Source of the DNA: FLUQ01 sp031548325
GTDB lineage: Bacteria; Desulfobacterota; Desulfovibrionia; Desulfovibrionales; Desulfovibrionaceae
NCBI GenBank assembly: GCA_031548325.1
Contig: JAVBRE010000184.1
Location: forward strand, 1-12,015
Length of the DNA: 12,015 nucleotides
Direction: 5' to 3'
Below the pieces are notes generated by a model that searched no databases, had not been told where the DNA came from, and was given only the letters and a program-made list of their open reading frames with translations. Both the position numbers and the translations under genes were made by a program. This document shows, piece after piece, positions 1 through 6,266 of this stretch (position 1 is its first letter; the number at the start of each line of letters is the position of its first letter).

Positions 1-262
1 GACAGGGTCAGCACGGTGAGCAAGGGGAAAAGAGTATTGGGCGGCACGTAGGTGCCGGCGGAAAAAAGATCGAGCCAGAACAACTCGTAAAAAACCGCAA
101 GGGCCAGCGGCAGCGCCAGGTCGCCGGTTATGGCGCCCCAGATGAATCCGATGACGATGGGCCGGTCGAAAAAGCCGAGATTGACGCAAAAACGGGTCAA
201 TCCCAGCAGGGCAAAAAAAAAGCGGGAAACACGGCCTGGCTCAGATCGGGAAACGTATCCAT
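1..262 (-). CDS. Mannose-family PTS permease EIIC component, 5' end only, reading frame broken at a 9-base homopolymer
   Basis: This is the N-terminal part of an integral membrane EIIC subunit of a mannose-type sugar phosphotransferase system; it runs off the left edge. The ATG at 262-260 overlaps the EIIB stop by one base (TGATG), a coupled start. From that ATG the frame reads MDTFPDLSQAVFPAFFLPCWD and stops at 199-197. The -1 frame, entered inside the A9/T9 run at 213-221, is open to the edge and reads ALLGLTRFCVNLGFF, then FDRPIVIGFIWGAITGDLAL, then FYELFWLDLFSAGTYVPPN. This is hydrophobic and EIIC-like. The two pieces join into one plausible protein if one T is added or two removed, or if the ribosome or polymerase slips. 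It is therefore a pseudogene, a phase-variable or slippage-decoded gene, or a sequencing error. The EIIC family call rests on the hydrophobic pattern and on the upstream EIIA and EIIB genes. Confidence 0.7.
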
Positions 263-723
263 CACCAATCCCTCACATGTCCGGCATCATTGGGCACGCA
301 CCGGAAATCAAGCGCCACGTCATTGTCGGCAAAAGCGTGCAGGCAGGCGGTATCTTCTTCTGACAGGGCCACGTGCGGGCAAATTTGCTTTTTACCCGGC
401 GCGTAGTGCATGTTGCCGATATTAAGCACCCGAAAGCGCAGGCCCGCATCCTGCGCGATTTTTGCATCAGCGCAGGTGGCGAAAAGCACGAGCGCCTTTT
501 CTCCCTGCGATTCGCTGCGGCGTACGGCTGCCGGCACTTCTGCCAAAGAAATAAAATCCACATGGATTCTGGCGGGGACAGCCAGCAGCATGATTTGCTG
601 CTGCAAAGCATCACAGGCCAAACTGTCGTTGCCGACAAACAGGCGCGCGGCCCGGGTATACGGCAGCCAGGCCTCTATGATCTGGCCGTGAATCAGCCTG
701 TTGTCCACACGAAACCAGGTCAT
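262..723 (-). CDS. Mannose-family PTS EIIB component
   Basis: This cytoplasmic phosphocarrier would accept phosphate from EIIA and pass it to a sugar entering through EIIC/EIID. The 153-residue length fits the roughly 150-165 residue EIIB domain of the mannose/sorbose family. The N-terminus carries the family signature RVDNRLIHGQ, with the expected phosphorylated histidine at position 12. The rest (for example LVLFATCADA and VLNIGNMHY) fits the alternating beta/alpha fold of this domain. The ATG overlaps the EIIA stop by four bases (ATGA), and its own stop overlaps the EIIC start by one base, so the three PTS genes look translationally coupled. The sugar cannot be read from the sequence. Because the gene sits in an rpoN-ptsN-rapZ cluster, a regulatory role is as likely as bulk sugar uptake. 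Confidence 0.9.
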   Translation of the reverse strand: MTWFRVDNRLIHGQIIEAWLPYTRAARLFVGNDSLACDALQQQIMLLAVPARIHVDFISLAEVPAAVRRSESQGEKALVLFATCADAKIAQDAGLRFRVLNIGNMHYAPGKKQICPHVALSEEDTACLHAFADNDVALDFRCVPNDAGHVRDW

Positions 724-1163
724 GTATCCGCCTTGGCTTTGGTGCGCAGAATGCCTCCGGCGGAGACAATGCCTTTACGGCCGGCATCCAGGGCCAGTTC
801 CGCCAGGCTCTGCACATCGGATTGCCTGTTTTCAAAAACTTTCAGCAGCATGGGCAAATTGACGCCGGTCACCACTTCTATCTGGCCCATGCCCAAAAGC
901 GACAGACTGAGATTGGTCGGAGTGCCGCCGAACATGTCGGTCAGAATGATGACGCCTTTGCCGTGATCAAGCATGGACACCGCTTCTTTCAGGCGAGCCA
1001 CCGTTTCCGCCACGTCAAGAGCCGCGTCCACCTGAATGGACGAACAGTCCTGCAAGGGGCCCAGAATGCTTTCCGCCGCGCGTAACAGACCCGCGCCGTA
1101 ATCCACATGGGTTACCAGAATAACCCCCGTCGTCTGCTGCGGCGCGGGGTCGGACATGTCCAT
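720..1163 (-). CDS. Mannose-family PTS EIIA component
   Basis: This small cytoplasmic phosphocarrier (147 residues) takes phosphate from HPr and hands it to EIIB. The family pattern is clear: a first beta strand GVILVTH with the likely phosphorylated His19, and the loop DMFGGTPTN with Asp76 and the GGTP turn at 79-82. In many relatives the active histidine is followed by glycine (HG); here it is HVDYG, a local variation. I chose the ATG at 1163 because a GAGAGG ribosome-binding sequence lies 9 bases upstream; an in-frame ATG two codons later is possible. The gene follows rapZ after 21 bases and overlaps EIIB by four, so it is very likely in the same operon. HPr and enzyme I are not in this window. 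Confidence 0.9.
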   Translation of the reverse strand: MDMSDPAPQQTTGVILVTHVDYGAGLLRAAESILGPLQDCSSIQVDAALDVAETVARLKEAVSMLDHGKGVIILTDMFGGTPTNLSLSLLGMGQIEVVTGVNLPMLLKVFENRQSDVQSLAELALDAGRKGIVSAGGILRTKAKADT

Positions 1164-1184
1164 GACTGTTTACCTCTCTTTTCG

Positions 1185-2102
1185 TCAGCTCAATTCCAGA
1201 TGTCGATGTTCCGTGGATACTGCAAATTCATGTTTTTTCATAGCCTCGCCCAGCGCCTGGGTCACCGCCACCGAACGGTGCCGCCCCCCGGTGCAGCCTA
1301 CGGCGATTGTTATGCGGTACCGTCCTTCCGCTTCGTACAAAGGCAGCAAGTACAGCAGAAAATCGCGCAGCCGTGCCACAAAACCCGTTCCGGGCTCCTG
1401 TTCCAGCACATACATGGCCACCGGCTCATCCATTCCTGACAGCGCCTTCAATTCGGGCACAAAATACGGATTGGGCAAAAACCGCAGATCAAAAACCATG
1501 TCCGCTTCCGCCGGAGTACCGTACTTGAAGCCGAAAGAAATCAAATGCACTTTCATGGCGTAAGCGCTGGCGCGCAAAGCCTGCCACTTCTTCTGGATGA
1601 CGCGGCGCAGGTCATGAATGGAATAGTCGGAGGTGTCAAGCACAAGGTCCGCCCGCTCGCGCAACTGGACAAGACGGACCCGCTCCTCTTCCAGGGCCTG
1701 TTCCAGGCCCAGGCCTTCCCGCTCCAGAGGGTGGGGCCGGCGAGTTTCGGCATAGCGCCGCATCAGCACGGCGGCTTTGGCTTCCACAAACAAGATGCTC
1801 GGCGCAATTTTTTTTTGCCGCAGGGCGACCAAAGCCTCGTTGCAAATAGGAACGGAATCGGTCTGCAGCAGGTTCACGCCGATGACCAAACCCTGGCAGT
1901 GCGGCAGGCTGTTTTTATTGAGAACCTTGGCCACATCCCGGATCAGCGTGGCGGGCAGCCCGTCCATGGTAAAAAAACGCATGTCCTCAAATACATTGAG
2001 AACCGTGCTTTTGCCCGCGCCGGAAAGCCCGGCTACAAAAATCACCGGAAAATCAGCTGCGGGCATGGAAACCTTTGCAGGCTGCGAAGCGGAACGACCC
2101 AT
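1185..2102 (-). CDS. rapZ: RNase adapter / nucleotide-binding protein RapZ (YvcJ family)
   Basis: RapZ is a cytoplasmic P-loop protein. In E. coli it binds the sRNA GlmZ and presents it to RNase E, which tunes glmS and so the supply of amino sugars for the envelope; in other lineages (YvcJ) the target is less clear. The 305-residue product has the Walker A motif GLSGAGKS at 25-32 and the characteristic C-terminal motif GCTGGRHRSV at about 269-278, the part that binds RNA in E. coli. I place the start at the ATG at 2102 because AAGGAGG lies 4 bases upstream; the frame stays open upstream to 2186, but that stretch is not family-like. A gap of 107 bases separates it from ptsN, the longest inside this block. 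The rpoN-hpf-ptsN-rapZ order is the classic arrangement. Whether a GlmZ-like RNA exists in this organism is unknown. Confidence 0.93.
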   Translation of the reverse strand: MGRSASQPAKVSMPAADFPVIFVAGLSGAGKSTVLNVFEDMRFFTMDGLPATLIRDVAKVLNKNSLPHCQGLVIGVNLLQTDSVPICNEALVALRQKKIAPSILFVEAKAAVLMRRYAETRRPHPLEREGLGLEQALEEERVRLVQLRERADLVLDTSDYSIHDLRRVIQKKWQALRASAYAMKVHLISFGFKYGTPAEADMVFDLRFLPNPYFVPELKALSGMDEPVAMYVLEQEPGTGFVARLRDFLLYLLPLYEAEGRYRITIAVGCTGGRHRSVAVTQALGEAMKKHEFAVSTEHRHLELS

Positions 2103-2106
2103 GGCG

Positions 2107-2113
2107 CCTCCTT
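2107..2113 (-). promoter_or_regulatory. Ribosome-binding site that sets the rapZ start
   Basis: On the minus strand, AAGGAGG is a near-perfect Shine-Dalgarno sequence ending four bases before the ATG at 2102. It favours this ATG over the in-frame codon at 2186 and over the later ATG at 2066, whose upstream sequence (AAAGG) is weaker. Confidence 0.7.
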
Positions 2114-2209
2114 GGAACATTTCCACTGTGAGCTGCTTGCATGGCACGGGCAAAGCCGGCCGGCGCCCCGCGGTTCGCTTTTTCAAAAAGGTGTTTTCCG
2201 AACGTCACG

Positions 2210-2659
2210 CTAGACGGCGGCCAGTATGTTCCAAAGTTCTGTTTTATTGCTTGCCTGCATGACGCAGGTTCTGAATGCGTCATCCCTGCCCAGCCGGGCA
2301 ATGAGCCCCAGCATCCCCAAATGTTGCCCCGCCGCTCCGTCAGCAGCGAGAACCATGAAGAAAAGATGGCAGGGCTTGCCGTCCGGCGCGCCAAAGTCAA
2401 TACCGCCTTCGCTTCTGCCGAAGGTCAAAATCATACGGTCCAGGTCGCGCAACTTGCCGTGGGGAATGGCTATTCCATTCCCCACGGCAGTAGAGCCGAG
2501 CTGTTCCCGGTCCCGCAGAACCTCCAGAACTTTCGCCGCGTCAAGCGCGGAATTTTGACGCAGGGCGGGCGCTATAAGTTCGGAGAGAACGGCGTCTTTC
2601 TTCGCGGCGGCCAATTCGGCTATCACGCCGTCCCGCCAGAGGTAGTCCGCAAGATGCAC
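2210..2659 (-). CDS. ptsN: PTS-Ntr regulatory EIIA protein PtsN
   Basis: PtsN is the terminal phospho-acceptor of the regulatory nitrogen PTS (EI-Ntr, NPr, EIIA-Ntr). It moves no sugar but controls partners according to its phosphorylation state; in E. coli these include potassium transport and sensor kinases. The 149-residue product has the fructose/mannitol-type EIIA fold signature GNGIAIPHGKL, with the phosphorylated histidine at position 67. The start is a GTG at 2659, two bases after the hpf stop. No strong Shine-Dalgarno lies close to it, so translation probably depends on coupling to hpf. It lies between hpf and rapZ as in many proteobacteria. The npr gene usually found nearby is replaced here by a mannose-type EIIA, so its phosphate donor may be an HPr encoded elsewhere (inference). 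Confidence 0.92.
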   Translation of the reverse strand: MHLADYLWRDGVIAELAAAKKDAVLSELIAPALRQNSALDAAKVLEVLRDREQLGSTAVGNGIAIPHGKLRDLDRMILTFGRSEGGIDFGAPDGKPCHLFFMVLAADGAAGQHLGMLGLIARLGRDDAFRTCVMQASNKTELWNILAAV

Positions 2660-2661
2660 AG

Positions 2662-3201
2662 CTAGCGACCCGTGTCGATCACTCCGAAATCGCCGTTTTT
2701 GCGGCGATACAACACGTTGACCCGATCAGACTCCGCGTTCAGAAAAACCATGAAGGCGTCATCGTTGCGCTGCTCCAACTGAAGAGCGGCTTCATCCAGA
2801 TACAAAGGTTTTGGAGAAAACCTGTCCTCGGCGCCGATGATAGTGCGTTCATGCCCTTCAACCATGGCGTTGTAAATAAACGCATGCTCATCCGAGCGGG
2901 CGCCGCGGCGTTTCTCCTTCATTTTTTCCATGTGCTTCTTGAGCTGCGTTTCAAGCTTGTCCAAGATCATGTCCACGGTGGCGTACATGTCTTCCGATTG
3001 CTCTACCGCGCTCAAATTAACGTTATCGCCCGCGAACTGCACATCCGCTTTGTGCCGGAATTTGTCGACAGCCAGATTGACCGTCATCTCCACGTTTTCC
3101 GATTTGCTCAGAAAACGGCCGAGTTTTTCAAAGCGCCGCTGGGCGTATTTTTTCAGATGGTCGGAAGGCTCGAAGTTTTTGAAAGTAAAAGCTATATTCA
3201 T
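2662..3201 (-). CDS. hpf: Ribosome hibernation promoting factor, long form (HPF/RaiA family, sigma-54 modulation protein)
   Basis: This ribosome-associated protein stabilises idle 70S/100S ribosomes in stationary phase or starvation. At 179 residues it is the long form: an N-terminal S30AE domain of about 100 residues that binds in the 30S decoding channel, a charged linker (KEKRRGARSDEH), and a C-terminal dimerisation domain with the conserved stretch KPLYLDEAALQLE and FMVFLNAESDRVNVLYRRKNGDFGVID-like features at about 130-176. Long forms can dimerise ribosomes without a separate RMF protein. A strong AGGAGG at 3208-3213 lies six bases before the ATG. It follows rpoN after 45 bases and abuts ptsN. 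The old name, sigma-54 modulation protein, comes from this conserved location; a direct effect on sigma-54 is not shown by the sequence. Confidence 0.94.
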   Translation of the reverse strand: MNIAFTFKNFEPSDHLKKYAQRRFEKLGRFLSKSENVEMTVNLAVDKFRHKADVQFAGDNVNLSAVEQSEDMYATVDMILDKLETQLKKHMEKMKEKRRGARSDEHAFIYNAMVEGHERTIIGAEDRFSPKPLYLDEAALQLEQRNDDAFMVFLNAESDRVNVLYRRKNGDFGVIDTGR

Positions 3202-3246
3202 ATGATTCCTCCTGTTTTCCGTAGTCGTTCGGAGAGGTCAGCATAA

Positions 3247-4674
3247 TCAGAATATACTTCTACGCTTGGAAGAGGAAGGAATATTTAAGGCTGTACGATA
3301 TTTTGCCACCGTGCGCCGCGCGATATTCACGCTCAGGATCTCTTTGAGTATTTCCCCCAACCGCTCGTCGCTCAAAGGATCCTTGGCGTCCTCTTCGCCG
3401 ATGAGTTTTTTTATCAGTGCTTTGACGCTTTCCGACCCCACTTCCGAACCGTCATCCAAGGACAACGAACTATTAAAGAAAAACTTCAACTCAAAAATGC
3501 CGTGCGGCGTCGCTGCATATTTGTTGGATGTTATGCGGCTGACGGTGGATTCGTGCATGCCGATGTCATCGGCTATGTCCTTGAGAATAAGCGGCCGCAA
3601 CCTGGACACCCCTTCCTCAAAGAAGGCCCGCTGGTGTTTGACTATGCTTTCAACGACTTTGTACAAAGTGCGCTGTCGCTGGTACAGGCTTTTGATCAGC
3701 CAAGAAGCCGCGCGCATTTTGTCCTGAAAATACTCTTTTTCCCTATCAGACTTCACCATCAGGCTTTCACCATACAAAGAGGACAGGTGCAGTTGGGGCA
3801 AACCCTCTTCGTTGAGCACCACCACAAAATCATCGTCGAAACGGTACACGAAAACATCAGGAGAGACATACGAAGGCTCTCCGCCGCCATAGCTGGCGCC
3901 GGGCATGGGGTCCAACGACTGAATGATGTCGAGATATTCGCGCAAATCTTCCTGCGTCAATTGAAACTTGCGCATGAGCGGCTTGTAGCGCCTGGCTTCC
4001 AGATCTTCCAGATGGTCCCGGACCAAAGAAACCAGAATGGGGTCGCGGTCGTATTTAAGCGTCTCGATCTGCACCATCAGGCATTCTTGCGGCGTTCTGG
4101 CCGCGACGCCGACAGGATCAAAGCGTTGGATGGCGCGCAGAACCTCTTCTACCGCGGCGGCATCCGCCCCGGTCAGCGCGGAAATTTCGTCAACGCCCGC
4201 CTGCAGGTACCCAGAAGAAGCCAGATTGCCGATGATGGTTTCGCCGATGTCCATCTGCTCTTCCGTCAGGCGGGAGAGCCGCAATTGCCAGGTCAAATGT
4301 CCTTCAAGCGAGGGTTTGACGGAATAGCGCGCCTCGAACGAGGTCATTTCCTCCGGCAATTCGACCTCCCGGCCTGAAGCCTGGCGCGAGGTGCTGGCGA
4401 ATTCCCCCATATAATCTTCCCAGTCGGCGTTGCGGGCCGCCTCTTTGGTGTAACCGTCACTGTCCTCTTCAGTGGCGCGGCGTTCTTCCGCTTCAGGGGA
4501 AGGGCTTTCTTCCGGGCTCGTTTCTTCCAAAAAAGGGTTTTCCAACAATTCCTGCTGTACCGTTTCCAAAAGTTCTATGCGCGAAAGTTGCAGCAATTTT
4601 ATGGCCTGCTGCAACTGCGGCGTCATGACCAGTTGTTGGGACAGTTTCAGTTGCTGTCGAAGCTCAAGAGCCAT
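3247..4674 (-). CDS. rpoN: RNA polymerase sigma-54 factor RpoN
   Basis: RpoN is the alternative sigma factor that recognises -24/-12 promoters and needs AAA+ enhancer-binding activators to open DNA. The 475-residue protein has all expected regions. Region I (about 1-50) is glutamine- and leucine-rich (QLKLSQQLVMTPQLQQAIKL) and contacts the activator. An acidic region II follows at about 50-80 (ETSPEESPSPEAEE). The core-binding domain is in the middle. A helix-turn-helix lies at about 364-386 (DIADDIGMHESTVSRITS). The RpoN box ARRTVAKYR at 452-460 reads the -24 element. The ATG at 4674 is the natural family start; its upstream GGTGG is close and weak. It is the first gene of the regulatory block, behind a 242-bp spacer with candidate promoters, one of them sigma-54-like. 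Confidence 0.97.
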   Translation of the reverse strand: MALELRQQLKLSQQLVMTPQLQQAIKLLQLSRIELLETVQQELLENPFLEETSPEESPSPEAEERRATEEDSDGYTKEAARNADWEDYMGEFASTSRQASGREVELPEEMTSFEARYSVKPSLEGHLTWQLRLSRLTEEQMDIGETIIGNLASSGYLQAGVDEISALTGADAAAVEEVLRAIQRFDPVGVAARTPQECLMVQIETLKYDRDPILVSLVRDHLEDLEARRYKPLMRKFQLTQEDLREYLDIIQSLDPMPGASYGGGEPSYVSPDVFVYRFDDDFVVVLNEEGLPQLHLSSLYGESLMVKSDREKEYFQDKMRAASWLIKSLYQRQRTLYKVVESIVKHQRAFFEEGVSRLRPLILKDIADDIGMHESTVSRITSNKYAATPHGIFELKFFFNSSLSLDDGSEVGSESVKALIKKLIGEEDAKDPLSDERLGEILKEILSVNIARRTVAKYRTALNIPSSSKRRSIF

Positions 4675-4720
4675 AGACCACCATGTTTGTAAAAAGCGAA
4701 TGCCAATATTTCATTTTTGA

Positions 4721-4736
4721 TGCGAGAATCATGCCA
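4721..4736 (-). promoter_or_regulatory. Candidate sigma-54 (-24/-12) promoter of rpoN
   Basis: On the minus strand the 16-base stretch reads TGGCAT, five bases, TCGCA. The consensus is TGGCAC, N5, TTGCA, so the invariant GG and GC are present and separated by exactly 10 bases, with two mismatches. Transcription would begin near 4710, about 35 bases before the rpoN ATG. If real, RpoN would act on its own gene. This is a motif match by eye only; no enhancer site was identified. Confidence 0.35.
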
Positions 4737-4746
4737 TATTCGGCAA

Positions 4747-4775
4747 AATATAGCAAGCATTGGACAATCCAGAAA
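4747..4775 (-). promoter_or_regulatory. Candidate sigma-70 promoter of rpoN (extended -10)
   Basis: On the minus strand TGCTATATT (4755-4747) is an extended -10 element. A weak -35, TTTCTG (4775-4770), lies 17 bases upstream. It would start transcription about 65 bases before rpoN and lies just upstream of the sigma-54-like site. The -35 is poor, so the call rests on the extended -10. Confidence 0.3.
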
Positions 4776-4793
4776 ATCATCCCCTGATCACGA

Positions 4794-4918
4794 AAAACTC
4801 GAAGTTTTCGTTTGCCGGCAGGAAAGTCCCGTTTTTCGGGCCAGGGCAGTACTTTTTGGGTACAACCTGACCTGAAAAAACGGAGTTGACGCGGCAGGAA
4901 AAGAAAACTTCGAGTTTT
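4794..4918. repeat. 125-bp segment bounded by perfect 16-bp inverted repeats, between lptB and rpoN
   Basis: The left arm AAAACTCGAAGTTTTC (4794-4809) and right arm GAAAACTTCGAGTTTT (4903-4918) are exact reverse complements, 93 bases apart. Each arm is also a small hairpin (AAAACT, three-base loop, AGTTTT); the left one extends to about nine pairs (ACGAAAACT with AGTTTTCGT, one bulge). Inside are a CCCG-TTTTT-CGGG stem-loop (4828-4840) and two near-identical GGCAGGAAA direct repeats (4817-4825, 4893-4901). The right arm overlaps the lptB stop codon. Possible readings are a weak terminator pair separating the two operons, a structured leader or small RNA, or a MITE-like remnant. No flanking target duplication is evident. 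Confidence 0.6.
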
Positions 4919-5639
4919 ACAGACAAAAATCTTCGCCGAGATACACCCGCCTCGCCTTGGGGTCGGCCACAATGGCCTCGGGGGTTCCTTCGATGATGGC
5001 CATGCCTTCGTGCATCAAATAAGCCCGGTCGCAGATGTGCAGGGTTTCCCGTACGTTGTGGTCGGAAATCAGGATACCGATTCCCCGCGCTTTCAGACCG
5101 ACAATCAATGACTGGATGTCGTCCACGGCCAGGGGGTCAATGCCCGCAAAAGGTTCGTCAAGCAGGACGAATTTAGGCTCTCGAATAAGGGCGCGCGCGA
5201 TTTCCAGCCGCCGCCGCTCGCCGCCCGACAAATGGGCGGCCAGGGATTTTGAAAGATGGGAGATATGAAATTCCTCAAGCAGCGAGGCGGCCTTTTTCTT
5301 CTGAGCTTCTTTGGGCAGGCCCGTATGTTCCAGAATGACGCGCAGGTTGTCCATGACGGAAAGACGACGGAACACCGAACTTTCTTGCGGCAGGTACGAC
5401 AGCCCTACTCTGGCCCGCTCATGCAGCGGCCAGTCCGCGATATCCACGTCATCCAGGGTGACTATGCCCGACGTGGGCTTCTGAATGCCGGTCAGCATGT
5501 AAAAGGTGGTTGTCTTGCCCGCGCCGTTGGGGCCCAGCAATCCGACTATCTCCCCCTGGCGGGTTTGCAGAGAAACGCCGCGCACCACTTCGCGGTCGCC
5601 ATAACGCTTGCGCAGACCCTCGCCTTTCAGAATACTCAT
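4917..5639 (-). CDS. lptB: LPS export ABC transporter ATP-binding protein LptB
   Basis: LptB is the cytoplasmic ATPase that, with LptF and LptG, extracts lipopolysaccharide from the inner membrane and drives it along the LptC-LptA bridge to the outer membrane. The 240-residue length matches E. coli LptB (241). Visible motifs are Walker A GPNGAGKT at 36-43, Q-loop Gln85, ABC signature LSGGERRR at 137-144, Walker B FVLLDEP at 157-163 and switch His194. I start at the ATG at 5639 because AGAAGG (5645-5650) lies five bases upstream and the product then begins in the usual way; the frame extends eight codons further to a TTG. It follows lptA directly. lptF and lptG are not in this window. Its stop codon is inside the 16-bp inverted repeat, which may end the transcript. 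Confidence 0.96.
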   Translation of the reverse strand: MSILKGEGLRKRYGDREVVRGVSLQTRQGEIVGLLGPNGAGKTTTFYMLTGIQKPTSGIVTLDDVDIADWPLHERARVGLSYLPQESSVFRRLSVMDNLRVILEHTGLPKEAQKKKAASLLEEFHISHLSKSLAAHLSGGERRRLEIARALIREPKFVLLDEPFAGIDPLAVDDIQSLIVGLKARGIGILISDHNVRETLHICDRAYLMHEGMAIIEGTPEAIVADPKARRVYLGEDFCL

Positions 5640-5675
5640 GGCCGCCTTCTGGAGCAATTTCAAAGTTACGACGCC

Positions 5676-6257
5676 CTATTGCTTGCCGCCTGTTCCCAAC
5701 TTAAGGTCCTTTCCCTTCTCGCCCTTGTCGTCGGTTATGAAGCGCACGTCGACGGCGCCAATGACTTCGCTGCGATTCTCCCGCGTGTAGTAATTGATAA
5801 TCTGCCCGCTTATGTGGTTGGGGCCGTCGTTCACCACCGGACTCTGTTCCATGATGATCTTGCCGGTCGCGGCGATATAGGTGGCCTTGCCGCAGGAACC
5901 CGTTTTATCATCCTGCCGCATGCGGACATTACGTTCGGCCACGATGCGCTCCACCTGCCCCGCCTGCATGCCCATGACGGGCGAAGCGGTGCCGTTGCCC
6001 TGTCGTTTGGCCTCAACCTTGTTGTCCTTATCCAGAAGAACGGTCAGTTTTTCGGACCACATCTGAAAATCCGGACGGATCACATGCACCTTGCCTTCAA
6101 AAATCACTTTCTGCCCCGCTGCGTCATATTGCATGCGTTCCGAAGTGATCCTGGTGGATACGGGCTGCCCCCCGGCCGCTCCGAACACGGGCGCAGCTCC
6201 AAGCGCGACTGAAAACAGCAAGGCAAAAAACAAAGTTCTGTATAATCTGTGCCGCAT
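5676..6257 (-). CDS. lptA: LPS transport periplasmic protein LptA (OstA-like)
   Basis: LptA forms the periplasmic bridge that carries LPS from LptC to LptD at the outer membrane. The 193-residue product starts with a signal peptide: positive MRHRLYR, then a hydrophobic run FFALLFSVALGAAPVFG, with cleavage likely near residue 26-27. The mature part has the OstA/LptA pattern: ITSERMQYDAAGQKVIFEGKVHV, typical of the first strands of the beta-jelly roll, followed by further short strands. The ATG at 6257 has AAGGA six bases upstream. The gene follows lptC after 9 bases and precedes lptB by about 36. The identification uses both the N-terminal domain pattern and the lptC-lptA-lptB order, which is conserved in proteobacteria. 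Confidence 0.92.
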   Translation of the reverse strand: MRHRLYRTLFFALLFSVALGAAPVFGAAGGQPVSTRITSERMQYDAAGQKVIFEGKVHVIRPDFQMWSEKLTVLLDKDNKVEAKRQGNGTASPVMGMQAGQVERIVAERNVRMRQDDKTGSCGKATYIAATGKIIMEQSPVVNDGPNHISGQIINYYTRENRSEVIGAVDVRFITDDKGEKGKDLKLGTGGKQ

Positions 6258-6266
6258 GGCTATTCC

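Noticed and set aside
373..966. Plus-strand open frame of 197 codons across the EIIA/EIIB junction
   Set aside because: It is antisense to two PTS genes with clear active-site motifs and has no domain pattern of its own.
2151..2166. TGGCAC-N5-AAGCC on the plus strand, with sigma-54 GG/GC spacing
   Set aside because: It points away from the operon, the -12 half is poor, and no plus-strand gene follows. It is probably chance.
2186..2209. Small CTTTTT/AAAAAG hairpin between ptsN and rapZ as a terminator
   Set aside because: The stem is short and A/T-only, there is no following T-run, and the genes form a conserved operon.
3502..4377. Long plus-strand open frame of 291 codons
   Set aside because: It lies wholly within rpoN on the other strand, which has strong family motifs. 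Its own protein shows no recognisable domain, and long antisense frames are common at this GC level.
4664..4972. Minus-strand frame filling the lptB-rpoN spacer
   Set aside because: It overlaps the end of lptB and the start of rpoN in another frame, and the composition is not protein-like. The inverted repeats explain the spacer better.
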